Assembly: GCF_013403875.1 (NCBI RefSeq)
Contig: NZ_JACBNX010000012.1
Location: 101,577-165,576 of the forward strand
From: Burkholderia guangdongensis
GTDB taxonomy: Bacteria > Pseudomonadota > Gammaproteobacteria > Burkholderiales > Burkholderiaceae
DNA: 64,000 nt
Direction: 5' to 3'
Shown: positions 57,019 through 64,000 of the stretch, piece after piece
Layout of the letters: the number at the start of each line of letters is the position of its first letter
Position numbering within the stretch: position 1 is the stretch's first letter
Notes under the pieces: generated by a model
Told to the model about the DNA's origin: nothing
The model's database searches: none
The model's input: only the letters and a program-made list of their open reading frames with translations
Translations under genes and position numbers: made by a program

Positions 57019-58143
57019 ATGTGGTTTGGGTCGCGTCTGGCCGGCTGGGCGGCATCGCTCGCGGCGGCGGCGCTGTTGGCCGCGTGCGGCGGCGCGCCGG
57101 TGCGCACGTCGCTGAATCCGCCGACGGGTGCTGCGATCGTGCCGGGGCAGATCGCCGCGGCGCGGCTCTCGCCGGTCGCGTGGCAGCAGGTGCCGGGCTG
57201 GCAGGACGACGCGCTGATCGGCGCGACGATCGCGCTGCGCGAGAATTGCGCGCGGCTCGGCCGCCAGCCGGCATGGCAGCGCGCGTGCGCGGCCGCGGCG
57301 CAACTCGACGATCTCGACGTCGGCGGCGCGCGCCGGTTCTTCGAGACGTATTTCACGCCGTTCCAGTTCGCGAACAGCGACGGCACGCTCGACGGGCTCG
57401 TCACCGGTTACTACGAGCCGCTGCTGCATGGCTCGAGGGTGCGGCGCGGGCCTTATCAATATGCGCTATACCGCTGGCCGTCCGGCTATCGCGCCGGCGC
57501 GCCGCTGCCGCCGCGCGCGCAGCTCGAGCGCGCGGGGATCCTGAACGGCAACGAGCTCGTGTGGGTCGACGATCCGATCGAGGCGTTCTTCCTGCAGGTG
57601 CAGGGCTCGGGGCGGGTCGTGCTCGACGACGGCTCGGTGATGCGCGTCGGGTTCGGCGGCACGAACAATCAGCCGTACCGGTCGATCGGCAAATGGCTGC
57701 TCGATCGCGGCGAATTGACGCCGGCGCAGGCGACGATGCAGGGGATCAAGGCGTGGGCGCGCGCGAACCCGACACGCGTCGACGCGCTGCTCGACACGAA
57801 TCCGCGTTTCGTGTTCTTCCGGGACATGCCCGCGAAGGAGGAGGGGATGCCGGGCGGCGGCGCGGACGGCCCGATCGGCGCGCTTGGCGTGCCGCTGACG
57901 CCCGAGCGGTCGATCGCGGTGGATCCGTCGTCGATTCCGCTCGGCACGCCGGTTTTCCTGCAGACGACGCGCCCGCTCACGAACACGCCGATGAATCGCC
58001 TCGTGTTTGCGCAGGACACGGGCACGGCGATCAAGGGCGGTGTGCGGGCCGACTATTTCTGGGGGCTCGGGGACGACGCCGGCGACCAGGCGGGCCGGAT
58101 GAAGCAGGTCGGCCGGATGTGGCTGCTGTTTCCGAATTCGTGA
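57019..58143 (+). CDS. mltA: Membrane-bound lytic murein transglycosylase A
   Basis: A 374-aa lipoprotein when started at 57019 (WFGSRLAGW onward). The signal ends in the lipobox LLAAC, giving a lipidated Cys at residue 23. The catalytic MltA domain begins with VTGYYEPLLHGS, and the FFLQVQGSGRVVLDDG block and the 3D domain near the C-terminus (VFAQDTGTAIKGGVRADYFWG) hold the catalytic Asp. It cleaves peptidoglycan to anhydromuropeptides. A start at 56989 adds ten residues and is less like a signal peptide. Confidence 0.94.
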   Translation: MWFGSRLAGWAASLAAAALLAACGGAPVRTSLNPPTGAAIVPGQIAAARLSPVAWQQVPGWQDDALIGATIALRENCARLGRQPAWQRACAAAAQLDDLDVGGARRFFETYFTPFQFANSDGTLDGLVTGYYEPLLHGSRVRRGPYQYALYRWPSGYRAGAPLPPRAQLERAGILNGNELVWVDDPIEAFFLQVQGSGRVVLDDGSVMRVGFGGTNNQPYRSIGKWLLDRGELTPAQATMQGIKAWARANPTRVDALLDTNPRFVFFRDMPAKEEGMPGGGADGPIGALGVPLTPERSIAVDPSSIPLGTPVFLQTTRPLTNTPMNRLVFAQDTGTAIKGGVRADYFWGLGDDAGDQAGRMKQVGRMWLLFPNS

Positions 58144-58160
58144 TGCATGGCTGACAGAGA

Positions 58161-58200
58161 GAAGCCCGGCCGGTGATGATACCGGCCGGGCTTCTTGGTT
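58161..58200. terminator. Bidirectional terminator between mltA and paaK
   Basis: GAAGCCCGGCCGGT (58161-58174) pairs with ACCGGCCGGGCTTC (58181-58194) around a 6-nt loop. T-rich sequence follows on the right strand. It separates two convergent genes. Confidence 0.9.
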
Positions 58201-58206
58201 TTGGGG

Positions 58207-59505
58207 TCAGCCCTTGCGCTTGTCGATCACGCGGCGCGCCTTGCCGACCGAGCGCTCGATGCCGTTGACGGGCAGCACGCAGACGGCCGCCGTCACGCCG
58301 ATCAGCGCCTTGATGTCGTACGCGAGCGCTTTCTGCGCGGCCTCGAGCGCCGCGGTGTCGAATTCGGCGTCGGGGCACGGCTCGACGTTGAGCGTGAGGA
58401 CGTCGAGCGGCCCTTCCTTCGTCAGCACGATCTGATAGTGCGGCGCGAGCGCGTGCTGCTTGAGCAGTTGCTCTTCGATCTGCGTCGGGAACACGTTCAC
58501 GCCTCGCACGATCAGCATGTCGTCCGAGCGGCCGGTGATCTTCTCCATCCGCCGCATCGTGCGCGCGGTGCCGGGCAGGAGCCGCGTCAGGTCGCGTGTC
58601 CGGTAGCGGACGATCGGCAGCGCCTCCTTCGTCAGCGACGTGAATACGAGCTCGCCGAGTTCGCCGTCGGGAAGCACTTCGCCGGTGTCGGGGTCGATGA
58701 TTTCGGGATAGAAATGGTCTTCCCAGATCGTCGGGCCGTCCTTCGTCTCGACGCATTCGGACGCGACGCCCGGGCCCATCACTTCGGACAGCCCGTAGAT
58801 GTCGACCGCGTCGATGCCCATCCGCTGTTCGATCGCGGCTCGCATGTCGTTGGTCCAGGGCTCCGCGCCGAAGATGCCGATGCGCAGCGAGCAGCCGGCG
58901 GGATCGAGGCCTTGCCGCTCGAATTCGTCGGCGATCGACAGCATGTAGCTTGGCGTCACCATGATGATGTCCGGGCGGAAGTCCTGAATCAGCTGGACCT
59001 GCTTCTCGGTCTGGCCGCCGCCGAACGGGATCACGGTCAGCCCGGCGCGTTCCGCGCCGTAGTGCGCGCCGAGCCCGCCGGTGAAGAGCCCGTAGCCGTA
59101 GCTGATGTGCACCTTGTCGCCGGCGCGCGCGCCGGCCGCCCGGACCGAGCGCGCGACGAGGTTGGCCCAGGTGTCGATGTCGCGCGCGGTATAGCCGACG
59201 ACGGTCGGCTTGCCGGTCGTGCCCGACGACGCATGAATACGTGAAATTCGCTCCTGCGGCACCGCGAACATGCCGAACGGATAGTTGTCGCGCAGGTCGC
59301 TCTTCGTCGTGAACGGGAAGCGCGACAGGTCCGCGAGCGTTTTCAGGTCGCCGGGATGCACGCCCGCCTCGTCGAACTTGCGGCGATAGACCGGCGAATG
59401 CTCGTACGCGTGCGCGAGCGACCATTTGAGACGCTCGAGTTGCAGCGCGGCCAGTTCGTCGCGGCTGGCTGTCTCGATCGGTTCGAGCGGTAACGGGGTA
59501 GTCAT
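58207..59505 (-). CDS. paaK: Phenylacetate-CoA ligase
   Basis: A 432-aa ANL-family ligase. The ATP-binding loop is IHASSGTTGKPTVVGYT, and later motifs are IFGAEPWTNDMR, YGLSEVMGPGVA and YRTRDLTRLLPG. A C-terminal domain with GRSDDMLIVRGVNVFPTQIE holds the hinge. It activates phenylacetate with CoA, the first step of the paa pathway. AGGAGA precedes the ATG at 59505. The last gene of paaN-paaG-paaI-paaK. Confidence 0.96.
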   Translation of the reverse strand: MTTPLPLEPIETASRDELAALQLERLKWSLAHAYEHSPVYRRKFDEAGVHPGDLKTLADLSRFPFTTKSDLRDNYPFGMFAVPQERISRIHASSGTTGKPTVVGYTARDIDTWANLVARSVRAAGARAGDKVHISYGYGLFTGGLGAHYGAERAGLTVIPFGGGQTEKQVQLIQDFRPDIIMVTPSYMLSIADEFERQGLDPAGCSLRIGIFGAEPWTNDMRAAIEQRMGIDAVDIYGLSEVMGPGVASECVETKDGPTIWEDHFYPEIIDPDTGEVLPDGELGELVFTSLTKEALPIVRYRTRDLTRLLPGTARTMRRMEKITGRSDDMLIVRGVNVFPTQIEEQLLKQHALAPHYQIVLTKEGPLDVLTLNVEPCPDAEFDTAALEAAQKALAYDIKALIGVTAAVCVLPVNGIERSVGKARRVIDKRKG

Positions 59506-59564
59506 GCGTGTCTCCTGTTTTGTGTCCAAGTCGGGGGCGGCCGGTTTCTGCCGGTGTCTGCCGT

Positions 59565-60011
59565 TTATTCCGGAATCACCGTGCCCTTGATCCGGGCGGA
59601 TTTGCCGCGAAACATCGCGACCGTCTCGCCTGCCTGATTCGTGACGCGGATGTCGTAGATGCCTTGCCGGCCGACGAGCGTCTGCTCGACGGCTTCGGCG
59701 GTGAGCACGTCGTCGCCCTGAACCGGGCGAAGGTATTCGATCGAGCAGCCCGCGGCGACCGTGCTCGCGTTGTACGAGTTGCACGCGAACGCGAAGGTCG
59801 AGTCGGCGAGCGTGAAGATGAGTCCACCGTGGCAGATCTGGTGTCCGTTCAGGAAGTCGGGGCGCACCGGCATGCGCAGGCGCGCATAGCCAGGGCGGAC
59901 CTCGAGGAGTTCCATGCCGAGCGAGCGGCTGCACGCGTCGGCTTCGTACATTGCGTGCGCGGTAGCTCGCGCGAGCGCGTCGGGATTCAGGGGGGCGTTG
60001 GCGTGGGACAT
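59565..60011 (-). CDS. paaI: Hydroxyphenylacetyl-CoA thioesterase PaaI
   Basis: A 148-aa hotdog-fold protein with the PaaI pattern PDFLNGHQICHGGLIFTLADSTFAFACNSY, which includes the catalytic Asp/Asn region, and SIEYLRPVQGDDVLTAEA. It hydrolyses stalled or inhibitory CoA thioesters of the phenylacetate pathway. It ends 59 bp before the paaK start and begins 1 nt after the paaG stop. Confidence 0.93.
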   Translation of the reverse strand: MSHANAPLNPDALARATAHAMYEADACSRSLGMELLEVRPGYARLRMPVRPDFLNGHQICHGGLIFTLADSTFAFACNSYNASTVAAGCSIEYLRPVQGDDVLTAEAVEQTLVGRQGIYDIRVTNQAGETVAMFRGKSARIKGTVIPE

Positions 60012-60012
60012 G

Positions 60013-60804
60013 TCAACGTCCTTCGAAGCGCGGCGCGCGCTTCTCGATGAAGGCCCGGACGCCTTCCGCGTAGTCGTGCGATTGCCCCATCTTGCGCTGC
60101 AGGTCGCGCTCGAGGTCGAGTTGCTGATCGAGCGTCTGCGTGAAGCCTTCGCGCATCGCGTGCTTGATCGCGGCGATCGCGAGCGTCGGCTGCTGGGCGA
60201 GCTGGGCGGCGAGTTGCCGGGCCGTCGACATCAGCGCATCGTCGTCGATCGCGCGCCAGATCAGGCCCCATTGCTCGGCCTGCTCGGCGCCGAGCTTGTC
60301 GCCGGTCAGCGCGAGGCCGAGCGCGCGGGCCATGCCGACGCGCTGCGGCAGGAACCACGTGCCGCCCGAATCGGGCACGAGGCCGATCTTCACGAACGCC
60401 TGGATGAAACTGCTCGAGCGGGCGGCCAGCACGAGGTCGCAGGCGAACGCGAGATTCGCGCCCGCGCCCGCGGCGGTGCCGTTGACGGCCGCGATCACCG
60501 GCATCGGCAACTGCTGCAGGCGCCGGATCAGCGGGTTGAAGTGCTCGTCGATCAGCGTGCCGAGATCGGTGGACGCACCGGGCGTGAAATCCAGATCGGC
60601 GAGATCCTGGCCGGCACAGAAGCCGCGCCCGGCGCCCGTCAGAATCAGCGCACGCACACCGGCGGCTTCGACCGCGTCGAGCGCCGATTGAAGCTCGCGA
60701 TGCATCGCCCGCGTGAAGCTGTTCAGCTTGTCCGGGCGGCTGAGGGTGAGCGTCGCCACGCGGGCGGTTTGATCAATGTCGAGCTGGATGGCTTGATAGG
60801 ACAT
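60013..60804 (-). CDS. paaG: Enoyl-CoA hydratase/isomerase-family protein PaaG
   Basis: A 263-aa crotonase-fold protein with oxyanion-hole blocks GAGRGFCAGQDLADL and NGTAAGAGANLAFACDLV, and the active-site region FVKIGLVPDSGGTWFLPQ. In the paa pathway it isomerises ring-epoxyphenylacetyl-CoA to oxepin-CoA. A short gap of 135 bp separates it from paaN upstream. Assignment to PaaG rather than PaaF follows from its position and the FVKIGL-DSGGTW motif. Confidence 0.92.
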   Translation of the reverse strand: MSYQAIQLDIDQTARVATLTLSRPDKLNSFTRAMHRELQSALDAVEAAGVRALILTGAGRGFCAGQDLADLDFTPGASTDLGTLIDEHFNPLIRRLQQLPMPVIAAVNGTAAGAGANLAFACDLVLAARSSSFIQAFVKIGLVPDSGGTWFLPQRVGMARALGLALTGDKLGAEQAEQWGLIWRAIDDDALMSTARQLAAQLAQQPTLAIAAIKHAMREGFTQTLDQQLDLERDLQRKMGQSHDYAEGVRAFIEKRAPRFEGR

Positions 60805-60939
60805 TCTTGACTCCTCGATGACTCCGTTTTCGGGTCCGCGGTGCGGTCGGTCCGGCGCGCTTGCCTTCGGACGCGACGCACTGCGGCGGATTCGTTCATG
60901 TTAGAGGGCTGCCGAAGAATTGCACTTCGGCTGAATGGG

Positions 60940-62646
60940 TTATGCCGTCTGGCCGACTTCCGCGAGCGCCGGCTTCGGCGCAACATGAACCCGACTCTGC
61001 ACCACGCGGAACCGGTTGGCGACGAATGCGGCGTCTGCGAGCGCCGCGTTGGCCGCGGGGTTCGCGCCGGTGCCGTGGAAATCCGAGAACGCGGCGGACT
61101 GATTGACGAACACGCCGCCCGTCAGATTGATCGACAGCGCGACGCCGCCGCGTACGGCCGCTTCGTGGGCGGCGTCGAGCACCGCGTCGTCCGTGCTGTA
61201 GACCGAGAGCGTGAGCGCGCCGTGCTCGGCGGCGATGCCGCCGGCGAGATCGAGCGACTGGGCGGTCGAATCGGTGGCGATCACGAACGAGATCGGGCCG
61301 AACCACTCCTGCGTGAATTTCGCGCGGTCGGCCACGTCGAGTTGAAGCACGAGCGGCGTCCGGACGCGGGCGTCGGGGAACGTCGGATGCTGCAGCGTCT
61401 GACTGTCGGCCAGCACGCGGCCGAGCTTGCGCGCATCGTCGATCCGCGCGGCGACGCCGTCGTTCTGGATCGCGCCGATCAGCTCGACCGAGCGTGCCGG
61501 GTCGCCGGTGAGTTTCCGAACCGCGTCCGCGATCACGTGCGCGACGTCGTCGAAGCTCGCATGCCCGTCGGCGGTCCGGATGCCGGTGCGCGGCACATAG
61601 ATGTTTTGCGGAGCCGTGCACATCTGGCCCGAATACAGGGACAACGAGAACGCGATGTTCTTCGCCGCCGCCTTCAGGTCGTCGGTCGAGTCGATCACGA
61701 TCTGGTTGACGCCGGCCTTCTCGGTATAGACCTGCGCCTGATGGGCGTTGCGCTCGAGCCAGGTGCCGTTGGGCGTGCTGCCGGTGAAGTCGATCAGCTT
61801 GATTTCGGGGCGAAGCGCGAGCGCCTGCACGAGGGCGCCGTCGTTCGGTTCGGTGGCGAGCAGCGTCACGACGTTCGGGTCGAAGCCTGCGTCGCGCAGC
61901 ACGTCGCGTGCGATTCGCACGGTGATCGCTAGCGGCAGGATCGCGCCCGGATGGGGCTTGACGATCACGGTGTTGCCCGTGGCGAGATCGGCGAAGAGGC
62001 CCGGGTAGCCGTTCCAGGTCGGGAACGTGCAGCAGCCGAGCACGAGCCCGGTGCCGCGCGGGACGATCGTGTAGCGCTTGTGCATCGCGAGCGGCGGATT
62101 CTTGCCTTGCGGCTTTTCCCAGTGCGCGTCGCTCGGGATGCGGCGCAGCGCGTCCCACGCATAGGTGACGGCTTCGAGCGCGCGATCCTGCGCATGCGGC
62201 CCACCGGCCTGGAACGCCATCATGAAGGCCTGCCCGGTGGTGTGCATCACGCTGTGGGCGATTTCGAAGCTCGCGCGGTTCAGGCGGGCCAGGATTTCGA
62301 GGCTCACGCCGACCCATGCCGACGGCCCGGCCTCGCGCCAGCTGCGCTGGGCGGCTGCGGCCGCGGCGATCAGCGCGTCGGGCGTCGATTTCGGGTAGCG
62401 AACACCGAGCCCGAGGCCGTACGGAGACCGCTCGGCGCCGACCGTCTCGCCGGACGCAGGCTGGTCGAGCGCGAACGTCTTATCGAGGTGCGATTTGAAT
62501 GCGGCTTCGCCGTCGGCGCTGGCGCTTTCCCCGTACACTTTGGGGCTCGGCATTTCGGCGAACGGGCTCCAGTAGTCGCGGCTCTCGATGGCGGCGAGGG
62601 CGTGCTGCAGCGTGGCTTCGTGCTTCGTGAACAGAGGATGGGGCAT
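60940..62646 (-). CDS. paaN: Phenylacetic acid degradation aldehyde dehydrogenase PaaN
   Basis: A 568-aa aldehyde-dehydrogenase-superfamily protein starting PHPLFTKHEATLQHALAA. The catalytic Cys is in SLSLYSGQMCTAPQNIYVPR and the general base Glu in YTEKAGVNQIVIDS. NAD-binding region includes VLGCCTFPTWNGYPGLFADL. It lacks the MaoC hydratase domain of E. coli PaaZ, so ring-opening needs a separate hydratase. The ATG at 62646 is chosen; the frame upstream crosses the operator. It opens the leftward operon. Confidence 0.93.
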   Translation of the reverse strand: MPHPLFTKHEATLQHALAAIESRDYWSPFAEMPSPKVYGESASADGEAAFKSHLDKTFALDQPASGETVGAERSPYGLGLGVRYPKSTPDALIAAAAAAQRSWREAGPSAWVGVSLEILARLNRASFEIAHSVMHTTGQAFMMAFQAGGPHAQDRALEAVTYAWDALRRIPSDAHWEKPQGKNPPLAMHKRYTIVPRGTGLVLGCCTFPTWNGYPGLFADLATGNTVIVKPHPGAILPLAITVRIARDVLRDAGFDPNVVTLLATEPNDGALVQALALRPEIKLIDFTGSTPNGTWLERNAHQAQVYTEKAGVNQIVIDSTDDLKAAAKNIAFSLSLYSGQMCTAPQNIYVPRTGIRTADGHASFDDVAHVIADAVRKLTGDPARSVELIGAIQNDGVAARIDDARKLGRVLADSQTLQHPTFPDARVRTPLVLQLDVADRAKFTQEWFGPISFVIATDSTAQSLDLAGGIAAEHGALTLSVYSTDDAVLDAAHEAAVRGGVALSINLTGGVFVNQSAAFSDFHGTGANPAANAALADAAFVANRFRVVQSRVHVAPKPALAEVGQTA

Positions 62647-62688
62647 GACGGCGGCCTGATGAGCGTTGAAGAAGATCGGATTAATTAA

Positions 62689-62704
62689 CCGACCGGTTGG
62701 TCGG
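62689..62704. promoter_or_regulatory. TetR-type palindrome between paaN and paaF (probable PaaR site)
   Basis: CCGACC-GGTT-GGTCGG, a perfect 6-bp inverted repeat with the flanking sequence ttaattaa. It lies between the divergent paa starts. TetR-family PaaR regulators of Burkholderiales recognise ACCGACCGGT-type sequences, so this is a likely shared operator. The repressor gene is not in this window. Confidence 0.7.
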
Positions 62705-62771
62705 AGAATGGTAGCATCAAACAATTCGCATGTGCGAAGCGTTTCGTATTTCTTTGATCGAGGAGGAGCAG

Positions 62772-63548
62772 ATGACTTACGAGAACATCCTGGTGGAGAC
62801 CCGCGGCCGCGTCGGCCTCGTGACGCTGAACCGGCCGAAGGCGCTCAACGCGCTGAACGACGCGCTGATGGATGAGCTGGGCGCTGCGCTGAAAGCATTC
62901 GATGCGGACGAAGGTATCGGCGCGATCGTGCTGACGGGCAGCGAAAAGGCGTTCGCGGCGGGGGCCGACATCGCGATGATGGCGGGCTACTCGTACATGG
63001 ATGCGTTCATGGGTGACTACATCACGCGCAACTGGGAGGTGATCCGCCGGATCCGCAAGCCGGTCATCGCGGCGGTCGCGGGTTTTGCGCTCGGCGGCGG
63101 CTGTGAGCTGGCGATGATGTGCGACATCATTTTCGCGGCGGACACGGCGAAGTTCGGCCAACCGGAGATCAAGCTGGGCGTGATACCGGGGGCGGGCGGA
63201 ACGCAGCGCCTGGCGCGCGCGGTATCGAAGGCGAAGGCCATGGACATGTGTCTGACCGCGCGCTTCATGGGTGCGGAGGAAGCGGAACGCGCCGGGCTGG
63301 TTTCGCGCGTGCTGCCGGCCGACAAGCTACTCGACGAAGCGCTTGCCGCCGCGACGACGATTGCCGAGTTCTCGTTGCCGGCGGTCATGATGGCGAAGGA
63401 GGCGGTCAATCGTGCATACGAAACGACGCTGGCCGAGGGCGTTCAATTCGAGCGCAGGTTGTTCCACTCGCTGTTTGCGACCGAAGATCAGAAGGAGGGG
63501 ATGGCGGCGTTCGTCGAAAAGCGGAAGCCGGTATTCAAGCATCGTTGA
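62772..63548 (+). CDS. paaF: Enoyl-CoA hydratase PaaF
   Basis: A 258-aa crotonase. The two catalytic Glu are in [17 protein letters not shown] and [20 protein letters not shown], where both E residues of true hydratases are present. [17 protein letters not shown] forms the oxyanion region. In the paa pathway it hydrates 2,3-dehydroadipyl-CoA. GAGGAGGAG precedes the ATG at 62772. Divergent from paaN across a TetR-type palindrome. Confidence 0.92.
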   Translation: MTYENILVETRGRVGLVTLNRPKALNALNDALMDELGAALKAFDADEGIGAIVLTGSEKAFAAGADIAMMAGYSYMDAFMGDYITRNWEVIRRIRKPVIAAVAGFALGGGCELAMMCDIIFAADTAKFGQPEIKLGVIPGAGGTQRLARAVSKAKAMDMCLTARFMGAEEAERAGLVSRVLPADKLLDEALAAATTIAEFSLPAVMMAKEAVNRAYETTLAEGVQFERRLFHSLFATEDQKEGMAAFVEKRKPVFKHR

Positions 63549-63598
63549 GTCGATGCAAATAATGCTTGCGCATCTTCGGATGCCTGCTTAGAATCACG

Positions 63599-63635
63599 CC
63601 TCTTTCGCGCTACGGCGAACGCGGTGCGAAAGAGG
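63599..63635. other. Perfect 10-bp stem after paaF
   Basis: CCTCTTTCGC (63599-63608) pairs with GCGAAAGAGG (63626-63635) around a 17-nt loop. No T-run follows on either strand, so it may end paaF only with help or insulate the rRNA promoter. Confidence 0.6.
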
Positions 63636-63682
63636 GAAGTGGAAGTGATCAGGCAGTCAGCGACGGGAAGTTAAAAAAGTTG

Positions 63683-63711
63683 TTGACGAGTTGCAGAAAA
63701 CTGATCATAAT
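63683..63711 (+). promoter_or_regulatory. Ribosomal RNA operon promoter
   Basis: TTGACG (63683-63688) and CATAAT (63706-63711) are 17 bp apart, with AT-rich ttaaaaaagttg upstream as a possible UP element. The start is about 63718. A further TTGACA at 63779-63784 lacks a good -10. Confidence 0.82.
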
Positions 63712-63987
63712 CTCGCTTCTCTGCTGCTGATAACGCAGCGCTGCCGAGAAGGGCGAAACGAAGCGAGTTTCGCGGTTCTTGACAGATATGCTCTTTAACA
63801 ATGAACAGCCGATAAGTGTGGGCGCTTGATGGCGTCGAGACCTGAGCCGCGGGTAACCGCGGAGCAGGTAAGCGAAAGTATCAAGAGTCTCACACAAAAG
63901 TAAGTCAGGTTTATGAAGCAATTCATATGACCTGTCAGCTTTGAGTGAGCGACCGGTTCGAGAGAACCGAAAACAGTAACAGGGTTT
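63712..63987 (+). ncRNA. 16S rRNA precursor leader
   Basis: About 270 nt of leader between the promoter and 16S. It includes boxA, several short inverted repeats and no reading frame of interest. Will be removed by RNase processing. Confidence 0.75.
63789..63800 (+). promoter_or_regulatory. boxA antitermination element
   Basis: TGCTCTTTAACA matches the rRNA boxA consensus exactly. It binds NusB-NusE and protects rRNA transcription from termination. Confidence 0.92.
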
Positions 63988-64000
63988 GAACTGAAGAGTT
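63988..64000 (+). rRNA. rrs: 16S ribosomal RNA, first 13 nt only
   Basis: The window ends in gaactgaagagtt, the beta-proteobacterial counterpart of the E. coli 16S 5' end (aaattgaagagtt). The rest lies beyond the window. Confidence 0.88.

Noticed and set aside
63779..63807. Second rRNA promoter with TTGACA at 63779
   Set aside because: No acceptable -10 at 16-18 bp; the sequence there is the boxA region.
63649..63921. 90-codon leftward frame across the rRNA promoter and leader
   Set aside because: Overlaps a clear rRNA promoter and boxA; no ribosome site.

Overview
The window is about 64 kb of high-GC DNA with dense coding. Gene content and order point to chromosome 1 of a Burkholderia, most likely the B. 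cepacia complex. The clues are a TssM/TagF/TagX type VI secretion block, the hemA-prfA-prmC-grxD-ubiX cluster, the paaN-G-I-K block divergent from paaF, and a betaproteobacterial 16S rRNA 5' end at the right edge. The assignment rests on recognised protein families, not on a search.

Layout. 1-7.9 kb: the end of a type VI secretion locus (OmpA-like protein, tagF, tssM, the M15 peptidase tagX and a divergent membrane protein). 8-18.5 kb: two methyltransferases, a DUF1415 protein, a TetR/MFS pair with a compact divergent control region, a nitroreductase, a YegD-type Hsp70, a cold-shock protein, an APC permease and a DODA-type dioxygenase. 18.6-26 kb: ubiX, grxD, prmC, prfA, hemA, an orphan response regulator, a small membrane protein and an M24 aminopeptidase. 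26.1-30.9 kb: a lower-GC catabolic cassette with a FAD amine/amino-acid oxidase, a polar amino acid ABC importer and a divergent IclR regulator. 31.5-38 kb: ettA, a scrambled lysozyme/LprI-type effector-immunity remnant, ychF, a YbjN-like gene and a GST. 38.3-43 kb: a UbiH-type monooxygenase, dsbC, an M61 peptidase and azoR.

43-56.3 kb holds the tryptophan genes in two separated units: trpG-trpD-trpC-CYTH-ung, and rpe-gph-trpE. Between them sits an exported methionine-sulfoxide repair module (msrB, a DipZ-like fusion, msrA) plus a two-component system. Each trp unit is preceded by its own Trp-codon-rich leader peptide: one 24 aa with three Trp before trpE, one 18 aa with three Trp before trpG. 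The trpE leader is followed by a clear intrinsic terminator and an alternative pairing. The split operon may therefore carry two separate attenuators, which is the most interesting regulatory observation here.

56.4-63.6 kb: apaG, a 46-aa membrane protein, mltA, and phenylacetate degradation genes (paaK, paaI, paaG, paaN leftward; paaF rightward) around a TetR-type palindrome. The last 0.4 kb is a ribosomal RNA promoter and leader with boxA, ending 13 nt into 16S rRNA. I saw no CRISPR array, insertion sequence or tRNA.
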